A stretch of 64,000 nucleotides of DNA from assembly GCF_009017415.1 (NCBI RefSeq), contig NC_092406.1, positions 4,774,001 to 4,838,000 of the forward strand. The letters run 5' to 3'. Each line of letters starts with the position of its first letter. Within the stretch, counting starts at the first letter, position 1. Under the pieces are notes generated by a model. The model ran no database searches. It worked only from the letters and a program-made list of their open reading frames with translations, and was not told where the DNA came from. The DNA comes from Aspergillus flavus (taxonomy: Eukaryota > Ascomycota > Eurotiomycetes > Eurotiales > Aspergillaceae). Shown piece after piece: positions 45,584-56,902 of this stretch. The translations under genes were made by a program, and so were the position numbers.

Positions 45584-47890
45584 GGAGGGGGGCGCAAAAG
45601 GAAATGGAAAGGATAGGAAGAATGAAAAGACAAAAAGAAAAAGATAAAAAAAAAAGGGGAAAAACAAAAACAAAACCTTCCCCAAGTCTATACAACAACA
45701 CTCATTTATCGCTCGTTGCACTAAATCTGACCAACATAGTATCCATGTATTGTCAGACTGGCTATGTTTCGGCAAAGTATATGTTAATTAGGACGCAACC
45801 ATTGAGACGGTGGCATCATGATATCAAAATTCGAACTTGTGATATTAATAGTACCTAAGGCTTACACAATGACCTCGTAAACATGAACAGTTGAACCTTC
45901 AGAGAAGTTTTTCTAGATCGTCTACAGTTTCACCATGGCCGATCAAGCAACAACCCATCGTACTGAGCGGGCCAAAGACCAGGTTCCATATTCTCTCAAT
46001 GATCATCGCAAGTGGGAAAAAAGAAAGAAAAAGAAATTTTCTTTAGACAAAAAGGAAAAAGAAAGCCGAGAAAATTTCTTCTCACGTTTCCCTAACTAGT
46101 GACCTTGGGGATGAGACAACCGTAATCCTTTCCGCGCATTGCAGTATGTCCGTCGACGCAAAGGAACCCTAAGCTGATTGTAGCCTAGTCCAGGCACAAT
46201 TACCTATTTCAGTTGCCAAAGTGGGGGAATCCGAAAGGAGTTAAGGTACTATTGGCACTGCACTAACCCAGTGAGTCCACTTGATGGAGAAAAGGCCCCG
46301 ACAACGAAGCTGTTCTAGATACCTGTAGCTTCCAGGAGTATTCTTTTCCAATAAATGATATCATCAGATCTGCCTTGTTGATACGCGTTCGGAATCTCGG
46401 ATATCTCGCTAACCCCAACAACCAACCTCTCCGGCATTTATGTAATCGCATGGTTGCAAGGAAGTAGTTTCCCGCACCTTCGGTTAAAAATTATTTCGAG
46501 TGTTTGTTATTTTCCTTATATGCTAGGTACATACATACGCCGAGTTACTCTGTACGAGTATATGCATTCTTACCACAGGGTAGGCTGGGGTGCATTCGGC
46601 CGAAATAGTGGAGTATCTCCTCGTAGATCCACTGGGATACATCAATCGGGCCAATTACTTTTGACCGTTCGTGGTGTTTTATAAGCAGCGACAGTATTTA
46701 TTGAACAACATGTATAGAGGACAGACCATCAGCGGGCCCAAGTTACCCGCTTAGAGACCATCTCAGATATCGTCAATAATTCAGGAGAACCGCATTTATA
46801 GAACAATGTAAAATGGAAAACTATGATCCTCGCAGGGCTCATCGATGAGTGATCGTCGCTGGAAGCTTGCTACTCTCTCCCAAGAATTGGGTCGTGCAGA
46901 TCACCTCTGGTGTCTAACGGTGTTGACCGTTTTGAATGAATATGAACGAACATGTACTAGAGCCTTACAGTTCGCAAAACGCATGGGTCACTTAATATAA
47001 CGCATTGTATGGAATGTCGGGTTCCCCATTTTAATATAAAAAATTCTCCTAGCGTACTTGTCCACGTCTTTATATCCCGTAGACGTATACCCTATACTAG
47101 ACAGGGTAATTGACAGCCAAGACTCGACTCTACATGAAGATGACACACTCGGCGTTGGAATGTGATCAATGCCGATCATGTTCCGTGACATGCCGATAAT
47201 AAGTCACCCGACAAGACCTCTTACAGATGAACAATCTAAAGCGAACGATAGGAAGTACGGATGTGGTAGCCTAATGTTGCCTCAGATACTGTAGTAGTGA
47301 AGCCCATGCCCAAGATCCTGGAGTCCGAATGTAATTTAGCTTTGGATTCCATCATTGGCGCTAGTAGTTTAAGGTCAACGGCGAGATAGGAGAATTAATC
47401 TATGTATATTAGAAGGATCCAATAGAGTATACCATGGAGTTCAACTAGATAGGGTATCTGAATTGCAGTCTCGACTTCCCTGCCAATTAGGCTCCTTCCT
47501 ATTGACATGGCCTGATGGCAAAGGTGACAGTAATCGTCATGGTATGAAAGTGACCGGTCAACATGGCTGGTCAGATTTATCACAAGTTACCTAATGCCTG
47601 AGTAGAGTTAGCAAGGCTGTAGAGGGCCAAGACTTGGTGTGATGTCTATTGTTCAGTATTGTCTGTATGTAGTAAGCGGCTAGTCAAAACTGATTCAAAA
47701 ACAGGGGACTGAAACTATCAGCAGATCGTGGCAGCTTAGTTCTGCCCTTGCTATTATTATCAAGAAAGGTATTGCTGCCCCATACACTCTATAGTCGCTA
47801 ACCTATGGTCTAAGCAGAACTGAAGAGGGGGGGAGGGAGGTAGGAAGAAGAAAAAGGGAAAAAAAAGGAAGACAAAAAGGGAAAGAGAGC
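45584..47890. repeat. Three scattered purine-rich tracts
   Basis: Strand-asymmetric G/A tracts at about 45584-45672, 46016-46090 and 47825-47890, each 65-90 bases and nearly free of C and T on the plus strand apart from short interruptions. The middle one includes small inverted A/T words (AAAGAAATTTTCTTT and GAGAAAATTTCTTCTC). They lie in the gene-poor block. Confidence 0.6.
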
Positions 47891-50634
47891 TACGATGCCC
47901 TAACATGTTTTGATCATATAACGTCTATTTTTGGTACGAATCGAACCAGATGCAAGTCAGAGATTCTCTGCAACCTGTTCCCACAGAATATCCCAACATT
48001 ACCTTCGGGATTCCCCTGTGCAGTCCCCATGCAAAAATATCATGCCTATAGCTGAAAGCCGCTTCACCTCGGCTGTGAGATCATCTTGGAAGCGCTAACC
48101 GTCTGGTCAGCGAGACAAGCAATATCAATCCCAGCCGGATTTGAAGGAACTGCCGGCTTCTTCACGGAAAACTCTTGCCTGTAAATTAATACCTACGGAG
48201 TATGCTTGGAAAGTACATCCATACTCCGTACGTACTTACACCACTACCACACCGGGAAGTGGGCTACAGCCATAGGAGCCACTGGAGGGGGGTGAGCCTC
48301 CAGATCACTGGTGCCCATTGGCTCGCGGTAGGCGCTCACATGGAATCTGAAACAAGGGGTAAATGCTTCACAATTCCTCTCCCGCGCCAGTTTTATCTAT
48401 TTGTGCAGGCTTGGCATTGTTTTGGGGTTCCACCACCAGTGGCATCCATGGTTGGAGTCTTATCGCTTCCACTGCGTGACAAAACTCCTTTCGGCTGGTT
48501 AGCCCAGGAAATTTGGATGGTTGGGAATACATACTAATAGGAGGAGAGGTACTGTGCGTCCTGTGCAACCAAACATGACTTGTCCATTTTAAGCGCTGTG
48601 ATGATCATCTCTTTGACGTGCAGGATTCCGGATAATATTTAGCTTCAAGTAACATAAAATACACCAATAAGATCTAAAAAGTGAGTATCCTTGGTTTTTG
48701 TGATGATAATACACGGTAGATACAAAAATTTTCTGTAGAGGTTGAGTGGTGCCTCCCTTGGATACTAATTACTAACTCATGAATATACTTTTAGTTGAGT
48801 GGTGGAAAGGGCAACGAGCTATTCTTTTTCCTTCCTCTAGTTTTTTTTATTCTCGTTTTATTTTTGTTTTTATTTTTTTATTTATCATTATATATATTTT
48901 TTTGCGGTTTATTTTATTCATTATCCCCCCCATCGGGCGCCTAAAATGATCGTATTAACAATGTAGTGCACGCTTTACTTACTCTTTTCAACCATGGATG
49001 AAAATCATAAGGATCAGAGGAATATCGGAACTACCGGCCAGGTACCCTCCCGATATCATTGTCTTCTTAGTCCTACTCCGGGCTGCTGTGTCGATTTTGT
49101 CATCTTAGCCACATGTTCGGCATACGTACAAAGGGGCGTCCTAGAAGAAGACTAATACAATCTGGCTACGGAATCCTTCCCTCTCCTTTGTAAGTATGTA
49201 CTGTACATATGTACATTAAGGGTCGATTAATAGATGACGACGATGGCCAGGGCGCCTACAATAGTGAAATTTCCATTGTTAATAGACTGGACCCGGCGTA
49301 GAACATTAACTCCCCTTCCTAACCTTTGAGAGGAAGAGGGACGGATCCGGCAAGAAAAAAACGGGTTGATGACCCAGTTGAGTGGCCCCTCCCCAGAGGG
49401 CAGGGCGACAAGAATTGGAATCTTTGGAACTCGACGGAAGCCCCACTCGTCATACACGGCCAGATACCGTAGTCGTACGGGACGGTTCAAATGTTTTGAT
49501 ATTTTACCTTGCCTTCGGTCATTGTATGTCTGCCGCCGGATTGCGCTTCGTTTGGATTGGCTCGATGAGCCGTGGGTACGGTAACGAATGTGTACCGTAT
49601 CATGTACGGATGGCGCTCAGCCTACCTCGAGTTTACTTACCCTAGGGGACGGTCCCTGGCGCCAGTCTCCGCTTCGCCAACAGAAGCCCTACTTTTTCGT
49701 CGTGCATCCTTCCCGCAGCCCAACCACAGGCCAAGGGCTAGAGAAGAAAGAGACTCGGTTTAGCCGTCGTACTAAGTACCTTAATTAAGTTGATGTAGTG
49801 AGAGGAGAACGACGGAGCCAGAAAAAGGGCCCTCCTCCAACTGGGAAACCTCATCCGGTCTCGGTCGGCGCTCCCTGAATTCCTCTTCCAAGTTCTTAAC
49901 TTAACCCCTCAACACTAGCTGATTTTTTTACTATTATTATTTTGATTGATTGACATAGTTACCTACCTTTACTATTTTATTACCCTAGTGTTATTATTAC
50001 CCTCTAACCGCTGTAAAAGAGCAACACCTCCGGCACTCATCCTCCTCCGCCTTCTCTTATCCTTCCCCCCCCTCCCCTTCTCATCGCGACTGACCTCTTT
50101 CTTTATTTTATCCCCCCCTTCTCTTTCTCTTCATCACCCTTCGTTTCGTTCCACTTTCGCCGTGCGAGTTATTCAAAGAGACTTGGATCCGGGCTGGCCC
50201 ACTTCAACTCTCCCTTGCCCTCTTTTTCGCCTTCTCTCTTCCTTCGTTGAGTTGACGAGCCTTGCAACGTCAGCGCCCACCCACCTTTTCTAAGAGGCTG
50301 GCTCCTCTTGTGTTTGGATAGCTTCAGCGTTTCCATGATCGGTCGTTGATTCCATATCCTAAATTACTTTTTTTTTGTCTTGTTCCTTGTTTTCTCTTCT
50401 CATCCTGATCACTTTCTTTTCCCACACCATATCCGCTCTTTAGTTTAGAGCTTGTGGTTTCGCCACTTTCTGAGACAGTCGTGCCTGTGCGTAGGTTTCC
50501 GTCCCATTTTCTGATTGCTGCTTCAAAGGCTAGCCACAGAGTTGTTTCATCCAGCTTGTCAATGCCGCTTATCTTTGATTCAAACATTCCTCTAGCACCT
50601 GATTAATACGATATACAGGCATTCTCTGAGCAAA

Positions 50635-53051
50635 ATGTTTCCGCAACATGGTGCTCCCATGGCACCTCCTCAGAAACCGGAAACATTCATGCTTTCGAAC
50701 GAGGCGCAGCAAAGCCTTCCTCATGACGCGCAAGTCGCGCTACAGCAAGTTGACAATTGTAAGTCGGGTATCCTTCCATAGAGGCCGGCCGACTAGACCA
50801 TTCTCGTCATTTAATGTCAATCAACCTTTAAATCTAGGCTAATATGATTGTCGATATAGTGAAGTACTTCCTTCTTTCTGCGCCAGTAGACTGGCAACCA
50901 GATCAACTCATTAGACGGTTCCTACTTCCTACTGGCGACTACATATCTTGTGTTCTATGGTTCGTTTGATCAAATATAAACTCTAGCTCAGGAGGAAGGA
51001 TCGTTGAGCTGATTTGGTGATAGGAACAATCTTTTCCACATCTCGGGTACCGATATTGTTCGGTGCCTGGCCTTTAGATTTCAAGCGTTCGGGCGTCCCG
51101 TGAAGAATTCGAAGAAGTTCGAAGAGGGTATCTTTTCCGATCTCCGAAATCTCAAGGCTGGAACAGATGCGACACTAGAAGAACCGAAGAGTCCATTCCT
51201 TGATTTTCTCTATAAGAACAATTGCATTCGAACACAGAAAAAGCAAAAAGTTTTTTACTGGTATAGTGTTCCACACGATCGGCTGTTTCTCGATGCTTTG
51301 GAACGTGATTTGAAGCGGGAGAAAATGGGACAAGAGGCGACTACAGTCGCGGTCAGCGAGCCTGCTTTGTCTTTCGAGTTTGATTCATCTCAATCGTTAT
51401 ATGAACAGCTCACAAAGGCGCAACAAGCAAACTCATCATCGTTTACTGCACACGCAAGTACGACATATGGCCAATCCGCTTCCCCAGTGGTTCGGACCGT
51501 TGACGCTATGCCTCCTCCCCAGATGGCTCCCCAGATGGCCCCCCCAACGATATCACTCCTCCCGGACGAATCTGGCAGTCCAGCGATTTACAACCCGATC
51601 CCTATGCCCAATACCCTGGCGCAGAGCGTTGTTAAGCGCGAGCTAGATTATGGGTCGATCCAGTATGATCGCAATGGAATGCCCATTGCTCGCGTGCATC
51701 AGCGCCATGCTTCCATGCCAACTTTCGTCGAGTATTCACCGGCACCATCGTTCGTTTCGTCCCAATACGAAGACTACAGCAACAGGGGATTGTCCTTTGA
51801 ACCCGTTACGCCCCCACAGCACAGTGTTCCGCTTGGCACTGAACCAGCATATATTGCTAATGAAGATACCGGTCTCTATACTGCTATCCCTGAGATCTCT
51901 GCTGCTGCATTCAACCCGATGTTGCAGCTTCCGCCATCAAATCTCGCAAGCGCTCATTTCCCCGCCCCTGCAAGGACATTTCATTCGAATGTGTACTCTG
52001 TTTTGGAGGGTTCTCCAACGTACAAGCAGCGGCGGCGTCGATCCTCGATACCGCCGGGCGTTAATAACCCGATTGCTACTCCCACTCATACTCAAGCGCC
52101 GGGGCCCTCTCAACCAATTGCATACGCTGCCCACAGGCCAAGTGATCTACGGCGCTCCGTTTCTAGTTCGGTGGCTCCCGTCGCTGAGACGGAAGAGCCA
52201 CGTCATGAATCGTCCCGCCGTATCATGAATGGTTATCCGACGGGCGCCCTTCCGCAAAAGAACTTATTACACGAGATGTCTCGCAATGGGACGCCGCTCT
52301 CAAGCCTCGAGGAAAACCCTGAGCAGGCTGCCATGCCACTTGCGAATCCCCCTGATGAGTTGACAGCCCTTCCTAATGGTGATGTTCTGGAGACAGGCGC
52401 GCAGCACAGCGCGATGAACAAAGCAGAGCGGTTTGTTCCCGGCCCAGTTCGCCGCGCTCGAAGCGCTACAATGATGGAGCTTGGCCCTTATCCTCAGAAG
52501 TCACATTCATGCCCTATCCCGTCATGTGGGCGACTCTTCAAGAGATTAGAACATTTGAAGCGGTATGTTATAACTATCCAGTGACACCACTAACTTTTAC
52601 CTATCCACTTGGCCGCTTCTTGACTGTACCTGCAATCGCTCACTGACACTTGACTTGTAGGCATGTGAGAACCCACACCCAGGAAAGACCCTACCCTTGT
52701 CCTTATTGCAATAAAGCATTCTCGCGCTCTGACAACCTTGCACAGTGAGTTAACTAACAATGCATTGTAACTGACTATTATACTGACTATACGTATAGAC
52801 ACCGTCGGATCCATGAGGCTCAACAGGACGGCCAACAACCACTCCATGTGCAAGATGAAGACCTCGAAAATGAGGACAACGAACTCGGTTCGCAGGATGA
52901 GGGATCGTCTCCTTCTGAGTCTATTCCAAGTACTGTGGTGAATGTTTCCACTGTCACGTCGATGCCTTCTACTATGACCCTGCCTTCCGCCATGCCTACC
53001 ATGATGGCACCTCACATGGTTGCTCCGCAACTTCTACAACAGCAGATGTAG
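50635..53051 (+). CDS. steA: Ste12-family transcription factor SteA
   Basis: SteA acts at the end of a MAP kinase cascade and controls sexual development and, in pathogens, host invasion structures. Five exons (50635-50758, 50860-50959, 51024-52562, 52661-52744, 52799-53051) give 699 residues, close to the known fungal SteA size. The N-terminal STE homeodomain-like region spans about residues 40-190 and includes [40 protein letters not shown] and [21 protein letters not shown] long Pro/Ser-rich linker follows. Two C-terminal C2H2 zinc fingers at about residues 568-592 and 598-620 read [20 protein letters not shown] and [20 protein letters not shown]. The zinc fingers are the hallmark of filamentous SteA and are absent from yeast Ste12. 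An intron splits the first finger. All zinc ligands are present. Confidence 0.96.
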
Positions 53052-54383
53052 AAGGCATGAGGGAAAGTATGACTCCAGTGGTCCTTTTCCCGATTCTCGT
53101 GAACATTAATAATGAGTCCGATTTTGCCGACCATGATACCCCACGGTGGATTTTGATGGTCCGGGTTCGGATATCTTACATGCTTTAGAATATCTGTTTA
53201 TACCATTTGTTGAATCATTTAATCCAGCCATTAAAGTCTTCAACTGTGACTTGGCTGCTGGACTACTACATCAAATTATTGAGACATATTGAGGGTGTCT
53301 CCTAATCTCTGCTCTCCAGCCTGCCGCCAGGGTCTGAGGATTTCAGTGCAGGTTTGCCGATTTTCTTCTGGTCTACTGTCCGGAATGCGTTGGATTTTGG
53401 TGTGTGTACATGTGCTACTGGTCGCACCTACGCTGCGGTTCTATCATAATCACTCGAATTCTTTTTGCCTGATTGTTTCTGTTTGGTTGTCATGCGCTAT
53501 GTTGGTATTGGATGGACTTTCTGTATCATTTTTCTTTCCTCTATATGGGGATTCTGGATTGCAGGAATCACGAGGGAAGCACGACGCGGGATGGAATAAA
53601 AGCGGCGTATAGCTTTTGAGGAGCAAATAAATGCGGAATATTATGGGATTTTCATTATGCCCTTTCTAGGATGGAATGTTGAAATTTCAGAAGTCTAAAA
53701 GAACACTCTAGATCATAATCCGTAAATGACCCTTCACGAAATACGGTAAATTTAATACAGTGGTTGAGTGTCCTTCTGACATGCGCCGTAACCCATGGTT
53801 CGTCATTTGGATCTCGATTCCAGGCGTTCCAATGTGTTGTGCCACGTCATGTGACGGTCCTGCTGACGTCGATAGATCTAGCCTCTCCAAGAAGACATCC
53901 TGCATTGACATCGTCTTGGAAGCGTGTTTCCACCAGGTTCGTGTATCTGTTCTTTTTCTCCTTCTTTTCTTTCTTGCCTCGAAGCTAGTCCTAGTCAGCC
54001 ACTATCAGGTAATCTACTTTCTCTGTCAGCAAGTGATTATCCCTGATGATACCATCTGTGTCCATTTCTATTGATTGGTCCACATAAGAGTCCGGGGTAC
54101 CTCTACCCTAGCTATTAATTGGCATTTAAACGCACCAAACGCTTCTTAAGCTACACTCCGACCTGCATATATTCTTCTCATAGCGACATTGGAAATAAGA
54201 AGAAAAGAAGAACAAGATATTTGCTGCACCAACCGTTGTCTTCTATCATCCATTTAATCTCTACATTCCTCCCTCTCTATCACATCCCCTCCGCTTCAGG
54301 CTAGAAATTTGCAGGTTACACGTTCTCCGTGAAAGCCGAGGTTGACTTCTAAACCAGCAAGAGTTTCAGTCTTAACCACCCCA
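53052..54383. promoter_or_regulatory. Intergenic region steA to sugar transporter
   Basis: 3' flank of steA (AT-rich, to about 53700) followed by upstream sequence of the transporter. CT-rich around 53945-53985 and 54235-54300. No gene supported. Confidence 0.45.
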
Positions 54384-56448
54384 ATGACGGGTGCAGATGA
54401 ACGAGTAGCCGACGAGATGTCCCCCTTAGTGGGACCAGACAACGATAATGACGTTGACTTAATAACAGCCCAAGAAATGCAGAATGACTTTGGAGCCGAA
54501 GATCCTGGACATTCGTCAGAGACAAAGAGTACCTGGTACCTCTTCTTATTAACGTTGAGTATTGGTGGGTAGGTTATCTGCCCTATTGATGACAATGAAA
54601 CCTCAGGTATCTTTAGACGGTAAAATTGACCAAGGAATGCATAGACTCCAGATTGTCTGGTCAGTTGAACTATCGAATGGATCGGTAAGCAAATCTAATC
54701 CAACCCCTATGTGGGAATACGCATTAACCTCGGCTTTGGTGTACGTGCCCATGTAGCCTTTCCTTTTGTCTTTGGGAATGAGCAAAGCGCTGCTCGCTTT
54801 CGTCTGGATTGCTGGGCCCCTGACAGGAACGCTTGTGCAACCATATATCGGTATCTGCAGCGACAACTGTCGTTCGTCATGGGGCAAAAGGAAGCCCTTT
54901 ATGGTAGTTGGTGGCTTGGCGACTGTTGTGGCTCTGCTTGCTCTTGCATGGGTGAGAGAACTCGTAGGAGGTTTCCTCGGTATATTTGGCGCAGACCAGG
55001 CGTCTACGGGGACAAAGACGGCGATCATAGTCTTTGCAACTATTCTGATGTACTGTCTAGATTTCGCTATAAATACTGGTAGGCCTGTTTTTATCGTCAC
55101 TTTGGCTTAACCATACTAAACGGCTACAGTTCAAGCAGGAATTCGGTGCTTTATTGTTGATAACGCGCCAGCCCACCAACAGGAATCAGCGAACGCGTGG
55201 GCCAGCCGGCTCACTGGTGTGGGCAATATTCTAGGATACATTTTTGGATATATTGATTTGCCTCGCTATCTCCCATTCTTGGGAAACACGCAGTTCAAAG
55301 TGTTGTGTGCGCTAGCATCGCTATCACTTGTTATCACGTTATTGATCAGCTGTCTATATATCCAGGAAAGAGATCCGCGGCTCGAACCCTCAGCTTCTAC
55401 CGGAAATCCTGGCATTGTGGCCTTCTTCAGACAAGTTTTTAAGTCAATTCGGTATTTACCACCCCAAATTGCCAAAGTCTGTGAAGTCCAACTAGCTGCA
55501 TGGGTTGGGTGGTTTCCTTTCCTTTTCTACGCTACAACATACATTGGGCAGCTTTATGTTAACCCGATCTTTGATGAACACCCGAACCTTCCTGACAATG
55601 AATTAGACAAGGCCTGGGAGGAAGCTACTAGGATCGGAACGTTTGCCCTTCTTGTATATGCGATCATTTCATTTGTCACTAACATAACATTACCCATTTT
55701 TGTTGTCCCTACTTATAGGTCTGTTGTCTCACCCGAGGAAACTGACACCCCTTCAGATGAGAGAAGGCCATTTCTAGGAGCAAGGAGAATGTCATGCTCA
55801 AGCCTACCAGTTGGTACTGCATCGGAGCCGCCTCCGGCTCTTCCAGATAAGCAGAATGTCGAAGCTACAGTCGGATCGACGTGGCTGTCAAAACTGCAGA
55901 TCCCAGGGTTTACACTCCGCCGAGCTTGGCTCTTGTCTCATGTACTCTTTGCTCTCTGCATGTTTAGCACCTTTTTCATCTACACTTATCAAGCGGCGAC
56001 AGTGGTGATTGGAATAGTCGGTATCTCCTGGGCTTTGACGCTGTGGGCACCTTTCGCGCTCATCTCCGCAGAGGTCGCGCGGATTGATGCCGAACGTCGG
56101 GTTCGACGACATCGGTCAGGGATGGCAGAACATCATTCCGCTGACAACTCTACTCAGCCCAATTTAGCCACGAACGTTGGTGATCTAGAGGATGGGCCTA
56201 GGAAGCCAACGGATGAGGAAGAAAATCTAGCCCAGGCAGGGATCATTCTCGGGCTTCACAATGTCGCGGTCTCCTCGCCGCAGATCCTGTCTAGCTTGAT
56301 ATGCAGTGCTATTTTCAAAGTGTTCCAGAAACCTAGAGGTGAACCTTGGGATGATAGTGTTGGGTGGGTGTTGAGGTTCGGAGGTTGCGCTGCAGTGCTT
56401 GCAGCATGGCTGACTAGCCGGCTTGCCGAGGGACGTCGGTTAAAGTGA
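54384..56448 (+). CDS. Sucrose/alpha-glucoside-type H+ symporter (fungal SUT family)
   Basis: Related to plant sucrose transporters and S. pombe Sut1, which import sucrose or maltose with protons. Four exons: introns lie at about 54568-54645, 54686-54759 and 55081-55129. The N-terminus is a polar tail (MTGADERVADEMSPLVGPDN). Helix 1 reads GLQIVWSVELSNGS, joined to PFLLSLGMSKALLAFVWIAG. The SUT loop motif YIGICSDNCRSSWGKRKPFM follows, where the R-x-G-R-R-R-type segment of plant proteins is replaced by SSWGKRKPF. Then come RCFIVDNAPAHQQESANAWA (family D-x-x-P-x-x-Q-Q motif) and GWFPFLFYATTYIGQLYV. A long central cytosolic loop and the C-terminal half end at RLAEGRRLK. The length (about 620 residues) is typical. 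Direction and substrate are inferred from family only. Confidence 0.9.
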
Positions 56449-56902
56449 AAGTCTATGTACTTCGAATCGAAGCTGTGGTGATAGTCATAGTCTTAAGATA
56501 AGCCAGAAGCTGTGAATATTACTCGGGAAATGAAAAGAAAAAGAAAAAAAGAAAACGAAGAAGAAACCAACCCGCCTGGGGCGGCATATGGTGTATGTTC
56601 TTAATTTGGTTAGTCCGTAGGTATAGCATGCAACGTGCCGAATGATCAGCAGGCGGACAACCGGCGGGACTGCTATTCTTGGCAGGTCATCGGGCAAAAT
56701 GCGGGCGACCACTGACCCGTCGATTACTTGTCCCGATCTATCTGCGTATCTCATCGCTCTGCTTCTCTTTTATCTCACGTTCGTTCTCGTCACTCTATCT
56801 TTGCCAGTGGATTATGTGCGCCTTGGTCTGGCGCCAGAGACTCGCAGCTGGAGCTAACCGCTTGGTGTCATCCGCTGTCGTGGTTGCGTGGCCTTCGTAA
56901 GC
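56449..56902. promoter_or_regulatory. Intergenic between sugar transporter and nhx1
   Basis: About 450 bases: a purine-rich tract at 56525-56570, then the nhx1 leader with a CT-rich part around 56755-56800. No gene supported. Confidence 0.5.

Larger units (their letters stand above)
43768..50634. other. Gene-poor region with purine tracts and T-rich low complexity; steA leader at its right end
   Basis: About 6.9 kb with no confidently supported gene. It holds three purine-rich tracts (about 45584-45672, 46016-46090, 47825-47890), a T-rich low-complexity stretch (48838-48925), and exact TACTCCGTA-type copies at 43889, 48194 and 48222. From about 49920 to 50620 the sequence is strongly CT-rich and is probably the steA promoter and 5' leader. 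Short open frames at 43781-44107, 48202-48537 and 49227-49788 have no recognisable features. Confidence 0.45.
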
